From positions 63,634 to 112,862 of the forward strand of contig DEJV01000056.1 in the NCBI GenBank assembly GCA_002353525.1: a stretch of DNA of 49,229 nucleotides, read 5' to 3'. This DNA is from Prevotella sp. UBA2739. GTDB taxonomy: Bacteria > Bacteroidota > Bacteroidia > Bacteroidales > Bacteroidaceae. The notes below the pieces were generated by a model. It saw only the letters and a program-made list of their open reading frames with translations, ran no database searches and had not been told where the DNA came from. A program made the position numbers and the translations under genes. This document shows positions 17,605 to 25,932 of the stretch, piece after piece (within the stretch, counting starts at the first letter, position 1; every line of letters begins with the position of its first letter).

Positions 17605-18894
17605 TCAGTCGCTCCAGCGGTGATCTTTGGGGAAGGGTTGTCCGCCCCATGCTTTCACCTGTGTCCAGGGCTGTGGCGCGTCGGTCCAGAAAGGATGGTC
17701 GGCAGGCAGACCCAGGGGCATGAACGATAGCGACGTCATGTAGAGTGAGCCATTGTTGGTGTACCAGTCGGCAGTGTCGGGCTGTCGTCCGCAGAAGCCG
17801 ATGGTGAGATAGCCCCCTTCGTTGAAGTTGTTCTGTTGGTCGAACATGCGGTGCAGTACCTGTGTCAGAGCGGCACGCACCTGTCCGTTGCTCAGGTCGG
17901 CGGGTAGTGTCTGATACCAGGCCATGAGTGCCAGCGGTTGCATGGCAGCCATGCGGTAAGGAGTGGAGCGGCCGATGACGGGGAAGGTGCCTTCGGGCGA
18001 GATGAAACGCTCGAGGATGATGGCCATCTTCTGTGTGCGTTTCAGCTGGCGCTCGCGGAATTTCTTATAGTTGATGCCCCATCCGCCGTTGCCAGCATCA
18101 ATCATGTTCTGCAGCGTCTCGAGATACATGGCATGGAAGACATAGCATGAATAGTAGTCGAAGGCGAAGGTGCCCTGACCGTCGGAGAACCAGCCGTCGC
18201 CTACATACCATTCCTCAGTCTTGCGGATAGCCATGTTGATGCGGAAGTTGTCGTGTGGTGCACCAGCCTTGGCCAGGAAACTCTCAATGGTGGATGAGAA
18301 GAGCAGCCAGTTGGTGTAGGGCGGATCCACGCGGCGCAAACGGGTGAACTCGTCGATATAGCGTTGTTTTGTCACGTCGTCAAGCGGCATCCATAAGGCA
18401 TCGTAAGCACGGATGAAGCTCTCGGCCAGATAGGCAGCATCCACCAGTGTCTGTCCCTCTTTGCGCCACAGCAGATAGTCGGGCGAGCTGGGGTCTACGG
18501 CATTCTTGTAGGCCTGCAGTGCCCACTGGCGCAGCTGTCGGCGCTGTTTTCCTTCGGCCGTATCGTCGTCGGGCAAGTTCAGCCACGGAGCCACACCAGC
18601 CATCAGTCGTCCGAACGTCTCCATGTAAACCACTCTGCGGTCACGGTTGTCGAACGATGGCGAGAACTCTGTCTGCATGTTCTTCTGCAGTTCGCCCTTG
18701 GCCATATTCTCAAGCACGGGCTGTGCCATCTTGTAAGCCAATGAGCACCAGTACTGTCGGTCGGAAAGCACAGGCTGCTTCTTTGCCTTCTTTGCCATCG
18801 CCGTTGCTGGCATCATGAGGCAAAAGAGAAGGAGGAAGGCGAGAGCCGTTTTTGCTCCCATTCCCTTCTTGCCATATTGATTAATTATTCCCAT
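17605..18894 (-). CDS. DUF2264-family exported protein
   Basis: About 429 residues from the ATG at 18894. Starts at 18909 and 18861 are alternatives; the upstream one uses codons from an AT-rich repeat. A signal peptide is visible (LAFLLLFCLMMPATAMA). The body is helical with DUF2264-type motifs: FGRLMAGVAPWL, TNWLLFSSTIESFL, WYVGDGWFSDG, FDYYSCYVFH and GRSTPYRMAAMQPLAL. The fold is expected to be an alpha/alpha toroid like many glycan-active enzymes. Members are often found with GH105/GH88 genes, as here, where the gene follows the hydrolase by 53 bp of repeat DNA. The enzymatic role is unproven; processing of uronic-acid-containing oligosaccharides is an inference. Confidence 0.85.
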   Translation of the reverse strand: MGIINQYGKKGMGAKTALAFLLLFCLMMPATAMAKKAKKQPVLSDRQYWCSLAYKMAQPVLENMAKGELQKNMQTEFSPSFDNRDRRVVYMETFGRLMAGVAPWLNLPDDDTAEGKQRRQLRQWALQAYKNAVDPSSPDYLLWRKEGQTLVDAAYLAESFIRAYDALWMPLDDVTKQRYIDEFTRLRRVDPPYTNWLLFSSTIESFLAKAGAPHDNFRINMAIRKTEEWYVGDGWFSDGQGTFAFDYYSCYVFHAMYLETLQNMIDAGNGGWGINYKKFRERQLKRTQKMAIILERFISPEGTFPVIGRSTPYRMAAMQPLALMAWYQTLPADLSNGQVRAALTQVLHRMFDQQNNFNEGGYLTIGFCGRQPDTADWYTNNGSLYMTSLSFMPLGLPADHPFWTDAPQPWTQVKAWGGQPFPKDHRWSD

Positions 18895-18900
18895 TTTTTC

Positions 18901-18954
18901 AATTTTCAATTTTCAATAATGAATTATCAATTGTCCATTATCAATTATCAATTG
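18901..18954 (-). repeat. ATTGATAATTG-type iterated repeat
   Basis: Imperfect 10-13 bp iterations of TGATAATTGA and ATTGAAAATTG between the GH105 and DUF2264 genes. The TGA stop of the GH105 gene (18950-18948) lies within it. The same repeat type occurs at 35702-35729, 37191-37217, 37996-38057 and 39663-39722. Confidence 0.75.
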
Positions 18955-20183
18955 TTTTTCAGCCATCTCTCATACTCGCAGGCTGCCAGCAGGAAGGCAC
19001 CCACACCAAAGTTGGCCTGACTGTTGGCATCGACAGTCTGTCCGGGGATGGCACGTTCGCCGATGGGTTGCACATAGCCAATGCGTCCGTTCTTTTGCAG
19101 TGCGGTCTCGGTGAGATATTTCCAGGCACGCTCAATGACGGGTGCAAACTCTTTCTTCTGCAAGTAGCCGTGGTTGACGCCCCACAGCAGTCCGTAGCAG
19201 AAGAAGGCTGTGCCACTGGTTTCAGGGCCGGGGGCATGAGCCGGGTCGAGCATAGAGCGCGTCCAGTAGCCCTGCGGTTGCTGACACTTAGCCACGGCAC
19301 GTGCCAGACGAGTGTACTTATGCACGAAGAAGGGCTGCCACACGTAAGTCTCGGGCATATCCTGCAGCACCTTTGCCAGTCCTGCCAGCACCCATCCGTC
19401 GCCACGAGCCCAGAAATCCTTCTTGCCGTTGGCCGACTTGTGCTTGGGCCATACGTATTTGCCGTCGCGGAAGTAGAGTCCGGTCTCCTGGTCGAGCATG
19501 ATGCTGTCGCTGTAGAGCAGGTTCTCATACAATTTGTCGAGATACTTCTTCTCGCCCGTCAGCTGGTACATCTTGGTCATCACGGGCATCACCATATAGA
19601 GTGCGTCGGCCCACCACCAGTAGTCGTGAACGCGCGAGTCGGCCTCGTAGCCCATCACCTCAAGGGCACGCTTTATTTCTATGTGAGAAGTGAGAGGTGA
19701 CAAGTGCGAAGTGTGATTACCTTCCGAGCTGGCCTCTGAGCCATGAGAGTAATCATATCTCTCCGTTCTCAGTTTTCCGTTCTCACCTCTCAGCTCTCCT
19801 TTATTCACTTTGTAAAGGTCGATATACGTCTGGAAGCAGATTTGCCAGTCGCCGAAGAGCACGAAGTCCTGTCCCTCGCCATAGGTCTTGTATTTCCACT
19901 TGGCAGGATCTGGCTCGCGTGCACCCATCCACTGGTTATGTTCAGCCCAGCGCCGGCTGTAGTCGAGCATCTTCTCGTCGCCCAGCAGTTTATACACTTC
20001 GATGTTGCCTGTGTGATAGGCAGCATTGTCCCAAAACGAGCGTACCTCGGCCTTGTTGTTTGTTTGCCAATAGGTATTCACTTTTTTGATGACGGCCCGC
20101 ACCTCGGCAGGTGTCCACCGTCGTGCCTGCAGTGAGAGCACCGCAAGCAGGGTCATGGTCAGCAATAAGAGTTTTCTCATCAT
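18948..20183 (-). CDS. GH105/GH88-type unsaturated uronyl hydrolase carrying an in-frame repeat insertion
   Basis: A 411-residue protein with a signal peptide (MMRKLLLLTMTLLAVLSLQA). The start is at 20183, or 20180 since two ATGs are adjacent. The alpha/alpha-barrel motifs fit GH105/88: Y-W-W-W-A-D-A-L-Y-M (about 188-197), FWARGDGW (257-264, Asp262), GYWTRSMLDP and ETSGTAFFCYGLLWG. These enzymes hydrate the unsaturated uronic acid left by polysaccharide lyases, typically of rhamnogalacturonan or glucuronate-bearing glycans. Residues about 129-167 (after DLYKVNK, before IEIKRALEVMGY) are an extra hydrophilic segment encoded by a palindromic repeat (19681-19800). It is inserted in frame just before the catalytic loop. 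It is the first gene of a transcription unit with DUF2264. Confidence 0.88.
   Translation of the reverse strand: MMRKLLLLTMTLLAVLSLQARRWTPAEVRAVIKKVNTYWQTNNKAEVRSFWDNAAYHTGNIEVYKLLGDEKMLDYSRRWAEHNQWMGAREPDPAKWKYKTYGEGQDFVLFGDWQICFQTYIDLYKVNKGELRGENGKLRTERYDYSHGSEASSEGNHTSHLSPLTSHIEIKRALEVMGYEADSRVHDYWWWADALYMVMPVMTKMYQLTGEKKYLDKLYENLLYSDSIMLDQETGLYFRDGKYVWPKHKSANGKKDFWARGDGWVLAGLAKVLQDMPETYVWQPFFVHKYTRLARAVAKCQQPQGYWTRSMLDPAHAPGPETSGTAFFCYGLLWGVNHGYLQKKEFAPVIERAWKYLTETALQKNGRIGYVQPIGERAIPGQTVDANSQANFGVGAFLLAACEYERWLKNN
19681..19800 (-). repeat. Palindromic element, copy 1, inside the GH105 coding sequence
   Basis: The core is bounded by GTGTGATTAC (19711-19720) and GTAATCATAT (19749-19758), with iterated AAGTGAGAGGTGACAAG-type arms outside. 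On the coding strand it gives the peptide Y-D-Y-S-H-G-S-E-A-S-S-E-G-N-H-T-S-H-L. It is the same family as copies at 29960, 30669 and 31117. The length (about 117-120 bp) keeps the frame open. Confidence 0.85.
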
Positions 20184-20201
20184 TAAGTCTTTGTTTTGTT
20201 G

Positions 20202-20232
20202 CAAATGTACGAAAAATAATGCAATAACGCAA
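20202..20232 (-). promoter_or_regulatory. Promoter of the GH105/DUF2264 unit
   Basis: Minus strand: a GTTG-type -33 (about 20232-20229), 20 nt, TACATTTG (20209-20202), about 19 nt before the ATG. It lies after the SusCD terminator, so this unit is transcribed separately. Confidence 0.5.
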
Positions 20233-20261
20233 CAGAAAGGCTGTAAAAATTTTATGAAAAC

Positions 20262-20290
20262 GGGGCAGTCTGCATGCGACAGGCTGCCCC
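20262..20290 (-). terminator. Intrinsic terminator of the SusC/SusD operon
   Basis: Minus strand GGGGCAG (20290-20284) pairs with CTGCCCC (20268-20262), followed by GTTTTCAT and further AT-rich DNA. Confidence 0.75.
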
Positions 20291-20377
20291 TCGTCATCCA
20301 TGAAAATAGTTACTAATCTAAAAAACAGTATGTATTAAAATGCGAGAGATATTTTCTATAAAACATCATCTCCTCTT

Positions 20378-22378
20378 CTACTCACATGGAGAACCTGCGA
20401 CAGTTGGCCAGCCTGGATTCTGATAGATAGGCGAATTAGCTATTGTTTTACCGTCATCCGATGTGTTTAGGAAGTTTTGTACGGCAATAGGATCCAGGTA
20501 GTGAGCCTCGAAGAAGAAGAAACCGTTGTAGTATTGATTGTTGGTTGACTTCTGGTTGGGGCGCAGATATACACTCAAGCTTGGAGAAGACACATTGTTC
20601 TTGCTCTGGTCTGCCTGATCATATTTCAGGTTGTTGCCGAAGAGGCTCTGCATCGGACCGAAAATCTTACAGCCTTCCAGCTGGAAACCGTTCAGTTGGT
20701 CGAGTGAGCGCCAACGGAAGAGGTCGTTTGTGCGGAAGCCCTCACCGATGAACTCACAACGACGCTCACGGCGAATGTTGTAGAGAGTCTTGTCGGTAAG
20801 TAATTTTCCATGCGAGTAAGCTGCCCAGTCGTTCTCAGCTTCTTTGCTCATGTCAGTAGCCTGAATGGTCTTATTATAGTCAGGATCAATACCAGCGCGT
20901 GTACGGATGGCTTTCCAGTATTTGTCGGCCTTTGAATCAATGGTTCCGTTGAGCTCGTAAGATGCCTCGATATAGTTCAAGTATGCTTCACCGGCGCGGA
21001 ACACCACAAATGCCGTCTGGTCTTGTCCCAGAATCTGGTCGTTGTAGTCAAGAGAGTAGCCTTTTCCCTGAATATAACCGGTAGAGGTAGCAATCTTTGA
21101 GTCGCTCTTGTAAATGTCCGGGGCTTCGGGGAAGTATTCCACCTTACTAATATTCTTTGTGGCCTTGGCCTCTTTCGGAGCCTTCATAAACAATCTCCAA
21201 CGCCAGTCGCGGTTCACCTTTGTATCAGCAATAAAGTCATCACCGGCATATCCGCTGCCTTCAGCATAGATGGGCAGACCATTCTCCATAAGGAAGGTGT
21301 GCTCAAACTGCTTGGTATAACCAGTATTACCACCGCTATAAAGATAGTGGTTGAAGTGGTGGGTGATACCTACAGCAGAAGAGAACAGGCGTTGCATCAC
21401 TACTTCGGAGTAACCCTTAGCATCGTGGCTGGCAAACATGTCGTAGTAGTCATTAGCCTTATCCGTAGGAATCTGCTTTGTGTTCGGAGTCAACTCAACG
21501 GCATCTGCCACTTGGGCGGCAGCATCCATGGCTTCTTTCAGGAAATAAGAGATTTCATTCTGTGAATTATAAGAGAAACCAGCATTGTAGTCTTTCGATG
21601 CACCTGGCCATCCTGGTCCACCCGGAACGAGAGCGGTGCCAGCATGATATTTCTCCCATGTTCCCTCATAGAGAGCCACACGTGATTTCAGTATCAGTGC
21701 TGCATTTTTAGAGATACGCGTCTTAGCTTTGTTATTGCTCAGATAAGTGATGGCAGTATCAAGGTTGTTGATGATAAAACGGGCCACCTCGTTGCGTGGA
21801 CGGCGCTGTGAAGCATTGGCAAGTACCTCTTGGTTGTCGGGTAGGTTCTCGGTGATGATGGGGAAATCACCCAGTGTGCGCAGACGGAAATAGTATTCCA
21901 AAGCACGCAGGAAATAACCTTCGCCGATGAAGTGGCGAATATCAGCCTCTGCACCTCCGATGGTCTTGGCCTCGTATTTTTGCTTGACCGTATTGATGTA
22001 ATAATTCAGCGCATAAATATTGCTGAAGTTCCATTTTCCTCCTGTCTGTCCTACAGTCCATGCATCTTTGATGTAGCGGCTGTTGGTGCCCTGTTGGTTG
22101 TCGGTAGCATTATCATCATAATAAGGTGAACCATTCTGAGTTCCATAGTGGCTGGGCAGCATACCGCCTTTGTCGTCGCTGGTGCTGAACCAGTTGTCGT
22201 AGTTGGCATAGTAAGCGTCTACATACGATTGCAGCTGGGCTGCAGTAAGAAGATATCGCTCTGGCGACACCTCCGATTTGGGTTCCTGGTCTAGATAGTC
22301 GTTACAGCTTGTTAGCGAAAAGGCTGCTGTTGTAAGCGCCATTGCACCCATCAGAATTTGCTTCTTTATATTTTTCAT
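20378..22378 (-). CDS. SusD/RagB-family glycan-binding lipoprotein
   Basis: A 666-residue outer-membrane lipoprotein. The signal peptide has lipobox L-T-S-C (Cys25), followed by the usual N-D-Y-L-D start. The N-terminal SusD-like domain (about 25-240) has helical TPR-like repeats (GEGYFLRALEYYFRLRTLGDFPI). The RagB/SusD C-terminal part includes GEAYLNYIEASYELNG, I-R-R-E-R-R-C-E-F-I-G-E-G-F-R and DLFRWR. It caps the SusC barrel and captures oligosaccharide at the surface. It sits 17 bp after the SusC gene in one operon, with a terminator about 90 bp downstream. The substrate is not readable from sequence; the neighbours suggest a galactose- and uronic-acid-containing glycan. Confidence 0.95.
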   Translation of the reverse strand: MKNIKKQILMGAMALTTAAFSLTSCNDYLDQEPKSEVSPERYLLTAAQLQSYVDAYYANYDNWFSTSDDKGGMLPSHYGTQNGSPYYDDNATDNQQGTNSRYIKDAWTVGQTGGKWNFSNIYALNYYINTVKQKYEAKTIGGAEADIRHFIGEGYFLRALEYYFRLRTLGDFPIITENLPDNQEVLANASQRRPRNEVARFIINNLDTAITYLSNNKAKTRISKNAALILKSRVALYEGTWEKYHAGTALVPGGPGWPGASKDYNAGFSYNSQNEISYFLKEAMDAAAQVADAVELTPNTKQIPTDKANDYYDMFASHDAKGYSEVVMQRLFSSAVGITHHFNHYLYSGGNTGYTKQFEHTFLMENGLPIYAEGSGYAGDDFIADTKVNRDWRWRLFMKAPKEAKATKNISKVEYFPEAPDIYKSDSKIATSTGYIQGKGYSLDYNDQILGQDQTAFVVFRAGEAYLNYIEASYELNGTIDSKADKYWKAIRTRAGIDPDYNKTIQATDMSKEAENDWAAYSHGKLLTDKTLYNIRRERRCEFIGEGFRTNDLFRWRSLDQLNGFQLEGCKIFGPMQSLFGNNLKYDQADQSKNNVSSPSLSVYLRPNQKSTNNQYYNGFFFFEAHYLDPIAVQNFLNTSDDGKTIANSPIYQNPGWPTVAGSPCE

Positions 22379-22395
22379 TGTTTTTGTCCTCCTGA

Positions 22396-25300
22396 TTAGA
22401 AATTAACACTTAATCCTACAGAATAAGTCTTAGAGAGCGGATAGGTCATACCACCCTGCCAGCCAATGCCAGCCGACTCTGGGTCGATTACTTTCTCCAG
22501 ACTGGTGATGGTGAGCAGGTTTTCGCCTGATACATATACACGTACGTTCTGCAGGCCAATGGCATTCACCCAGACTTTAGGCAGCGTATAACCAATCTGC
22601 AAGTTCTTCAGACGCATGTAAGCTGCACTCTGCAAGTAGCGTGTTTGTGTCTTATGGTTCTTGTTGTTGAACAAAGGACGAGGATAATAGGCATCGACGT
22701 TGGCACCAAGACGGTCCTCTGGCGTATCAGCAGCACGGAAGTAGTCAAGATGATGGGCCAACGAGGTAGACCACCACTGTCCAGATCCTGTAACACCCCA
22801 GAAGAGCATGTTGTTTTCACCTGGATCCCAGTCGCGTTTCAGCACACCTTGCCAGAACATCGAGAAGTCAATACCTTTCCACGATGCATCAAGGTTGATA
22901 CCCGTGCGGAAACGTGGTGTTGAATTACCAATTTTCTTCAGGTCACCCATGTCTTCGAGAGTGTTTGCACCGCCGTTTACTTTTCCGTCGTTGTTCAGGT
23001 CGGCATACATGATGTCACCTGCGTTCCAGTTTGAACCGAGCGCTGTTTGTCCACCGTTGGGAAGAGATGCCAAATGTGCATCCATTTCTTCTTTGGTCTT
23101 TGCAATGCCGATGGTGGTGTAACCATAGATGTTACCTGTGACTTCGCCTTCACGGTATCTGCTGAGAGAATTGGTGGGGTTGGGATATTTGTCGATGCGT
23201 GTCTGTGAGTCAGAGATGTTGAGTTTTATACCGTAACGGAAATCACCAATCTGGTCTCTCCATTGTACAGAGAGTTCCCATCCGTAGGTAGTCAGGTCAC
23301 AGTTGTTGGTCTTAGGCACACCAGTACCCAGAGTGGCTGGCAACTCAACGCCAGGCCCTACCATGTTTTTAGTCTTGCGCCAGAAGTAGTCGAACGAACC
23401 TGTAAGGCGGTTGCGCAGCATACCAAAGTCGACACCAATGTTCGTGTTGACAATCTTTTCCCATGTCAGTGTAGAGGAAATGAGGCCTGGTGCCCATGCC
23501 GTTGTGGGACGAGCTCCGTTTTGCAGCCATTTCCCGTCAACCGATTTTACAGCAAGAGTCTGGTATGTTGGATACCAGCTGTTGGTGTTCTGGTTGGCCA
23601 GCTCTCCATAAGAGAAGCGCAGTTTCAGCGTGTTGATAGTGCTCTCAAGGGGTTTCCAGAAGTTTTCACGAGCCATATTCCATCCCAGTGAGAACGAAGG
23701 AGTCCATACCCAGCGGCTGTCTCTGCGGAAGCGCGAGCTGCCGTCGTAGCGCAGGTTAAACTCGGCTAAGTACTTGCCGTCATAGTCGTAGTTCAATCGG
23801 CCAAAGAAACCTGCATTGCGCCAGCTTTGATACTCACCGTTCATTTTATAAGTAGTAGTACTGGTGGTCAGGTTCAGTACAGGCAGATCCTCGGTAATCA
23901 TGTCATTTCGATTGGCATTCAAACTCTTGTAATCCATTTTCTCCGACTGGAAACCGAGCATGGCTTTCAGGTTGTGCTTGTCGGCTAGCGTCAGCGAGTA
24001 GTCGGTGTAAATGGTAGGATTCAGATAAGTGCTCTTATATGAATACTCATATACGTTGTCATGAGTAGGACTCGTTGTACCTGGAATATAAGTCTGCTCA
24101 GGGTTGTTGGCATAGTGCGCATAAGTAATGTTGGATGCCTCATGAGTCCAGTTATTGTCGGTTTTGATGTTCAGCTCACCATAAATGTTCCATCCCTTCA
24201 ATGGTGTCAGGGTGAGTCGAAGTTGCTGGCTCAGTCCGTCGTTTTCAATACGATAGCGGCCACCATTCTGTAAAGCTTCAATATAGTTGATATCCGACAT
24301 GTAATAGCCATTGGGATCTTTAATGGCGCGTACAGGACGTGCACGTCTCATGATATTGTTGTAGAAAGAATCCGTCATGGTTGTGGGGCGCGAATAATTC
24401 TTGCGCACCCAGCGAGTTGAATAATCTACTTTGAGTGCTTTAGTCACTTGTGCACTGATTTTGCCCGTCAGGGTGTAACGCTCCGAGCGGTCTGTACCAT
24501 AACGCATGAAACCGCCTTGTCCGAGGAAGTTACCTGATGCGTAGTATGTGAACTTGTCAGAACCACCGCTCACACTGGCATTGTGCTCCTGTGAGAACGA
24601 TGTGCTCTTGTAGTACTCGTCCAGCCAGTCTACGCTGTCGTAAGTGTGATCGTAGTTCCATTTTCCACCACCACCTTGCTCAACAAACACATCACTCTTG
24701 CCGGTCATGTAGTCAAGAATCTTCTGTCTCTCATCATCGCTATAGAGGTGTTTGCCATTACCATTAAACTCAGCCTGATCGAAGAATGTGGCATATTGAT
24801 ATCCAGTCATCATGTCGGGCATAAACACAGGTGTGTTCCAACGGAGGTTGGTGTTATAGTTTATCTGGGCACGGCCTGATTTTCCGCTCTTGGTTGTCAC
24901 CAAAACTACACCAAAAGGCGCGCGCGAACCATAAATAGAACTGGCGGCAGCATCCTTCAGCACAGAAATACTCTCAATGTCTTGAGGGTTAATCGTGTTG
25001 ATGTCGCCTTCCATGCCGTCAATCAGGATGAGTGGGTCGGCTTTTGAACCATCACCGATAGTTCCAGTACCACGAATGTTAATGCTTTTCGAAGCATTCA
25101 AGTCACCTCCATAGTTGCTTGTTCCGATGTTCAAACCGGGAATAACGCCCTGCAGAGCAGCTGCAGCATTGGCAACAGGACGTGCCTCCAAATCTTTCGA
25201 TGTGGCCAGACCCACAGAACCAGTCAGGTTTACTTTCTTCTGTGTGGCAAAACCCACCACAACCACTTCGTTCAGGGTTTCGGCGTCTTCCTCAATTACT

Positions 25301-25635
25301 ACGTTAACTGTTTGTCCGGCAGCATAGCTCTCTTCTTTAGCTTTGTAGCCTACGTAGGTAATGACTAATACTCCCCCCGACGGAACATTTCTCAACTCGA
25401 AGTTTCCATCGAAGTCGGTAATAACACCTGTATTGGTGCCTTTCACTTTCACGGTAGCGCCGATGATGGGCTCACCGCTCTTGTCTTTCACCTGGCCTCT
25501 CACCACGTTACTCTGCTGAGTAGCCTGAGCGGCCTGGTCGGCTTTCGCCGGCAATGGAATGATGGTCATTCCTGCTGCCAATGCCATGACGAAACATAGT
25601 TTGCGGCATGGGTTCATTAGATTAGCATGCTTCAT
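22396..25635 (-). CDS. SusC/RagA-family TonB-dependent transporter
   Basis: A 1079-residue outer-membrane protein. It has a signal peptide (about 1-32, ending PAKA-D), a carboxypeptidase-regulatory-like domain (44-118, GQVKDKSGEPIIGATVKVKG), a TonB box (L-N-E-V-V-V-V-G-F-A, 121-130), a plug with the SusC signature region (ILIDGMEGDINTINPQDIES, S-V-L-K-D-A-A-A-S-S-I-Y-G-S-R) and a 22-strand barrel ending in VNF. It imports oligosaccharides using TonB energy. There is no STN domain, consistent with control by the divergent hybrid two-component sensor and not by a sigma/anti-sigma pair. The 297-bp divergent gap lacks a clean consensus box on this strand, as expected for an activator-dependent promoter. 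Confidence 0.96.
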   Translation of the reverse strand: MKHANLMNPCRKLCFVMALAAGMTIIPLPAKADQAAQATQQSNVVRGQVKDKSGEPIIGATVKVKGTNTGVITDFDGNFELRNVPSGGVLVITYVGYKAKEESYAAGQTVNVVIEEDAETLNEVVVVGFATQKKVNLTGSVGLATSKDLEARPVANAAAALQGVIPGLNIGTSNYGGDLNASKSINIRGTGTIGDGSKADPLILIDGMEGDINTINPQDIESISVLKDAAASSIYGSRAPFGVVLVTTKSGKSGRAQINYNTNLRWNTPVFMPDMMTGYQYATFFDQAEFNGNGKHLYSDDERQKILDYMTGKSDVFVEQGGGGKWNYDHTYDSVDWLDEYYKSTSFSQEHNASVSGGSDKFTYYASGNFLGQGGFMRYGTDRSERYTLTGKISAQVTKALKVDYSTRWVRKNYSRPTTMTDSFYNNIMRRARPVRAIKDPNGYYMSDINYIEALQNGGRYRIENDGLSQQLRLTLTPLKGWNIYGELNIKTDNNWTHEASNITYAHYANNPEQTYIPGTTSPTHDNVYEYSYKSTYLNPTIYTDYSLTLADKHNLKAMLGFQSEKMDYKSLNANRNDMITEDLPVLNLTTSTTTYKMNGEYQSWRNAGFFGRLNYDYDGKYLAEFNLRYDGSSRFRRDSRWVWTPSFSLGWNMARENFWKPLESTINTLKLRFSYGELANQNTNSWYPTYQTLAVKSVDGKWLQNGARPTTAWAPGLISSTLTWEKIVNTNIGVDFGMLRNRLTGSFDYFWRKTKNMVGPGVELPATLGTGVPKTNNCDLTTYGWELSVQWRDQIGDFRYGIKLNISDSQTRIDKYPNPTNSLSRYREGEVTGNIYGYTTIGIAKTKEEMDAHLASLPNGGQTALGSNWNAGDIMYADLNNDGKVNGGANTLEDMGDLKKIGNSTPRFRTGINLDASWKGIDFSMFWQGVLKRDWDPGENNMLFWGVTGSGQWWSTSLAHHLDYFRAADTPEDRLGANVDAYYPRPLFNNKNHKTQTRYLQSAAYMRLKNLQIGYTLPKVWVNAIGLQNVRVYVSGENLLTITSLEKVIDPESAGIGWQGGMTYPLSKTYSVGLSVNF

Positions 25636-25875
25636 TGAATTGTTTTTAAAGTTTTAGAATTATAGTTAGTAATATGTATGCTTCACCATTTTTAGGTTTC
25701 GGTTGCAAAGTTCTGAATTTTCTTCTGAAAGGATGTCCCTTATTTGTGATTTTAGAGGGTACAAATCGTGAAATATGCCTGCCATAGGCACTTTCCGACG
25801 GATGAGCAGATAGGAGATTGGGGCGGTGTGGGCACACAGCAATGAACGGCAAGATGAAGAAAATATAGGCAAAAA

Positions 25876-25906
25876 TTTGTTCTTTCCATCTTTTTTCGTA
25901 TCTTTG
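25876..25906 (+). promoter_or_regulatory. Promoter of the hybrid two-component sensor gene
   Basis: TTTG (25876-25879), 19 nt, TATCTTTG (25899-25906), 26 bp before the ATG. It indicates constitutive, housekeeping-sigma transcription of the sensor. Confidence 0.7.
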
Positions 25907-25932
25907 CCACCACCAAGTTATTAGCCTAAGAA

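Noticed and set aside
25636..25932. Consensus promoter for the SusC/SusD operon on the minus strand
   Set aside because: Only incomplete boxes such as TTTGCAACC were seen; an activator-dependent promoter is likely but cannot be placed.
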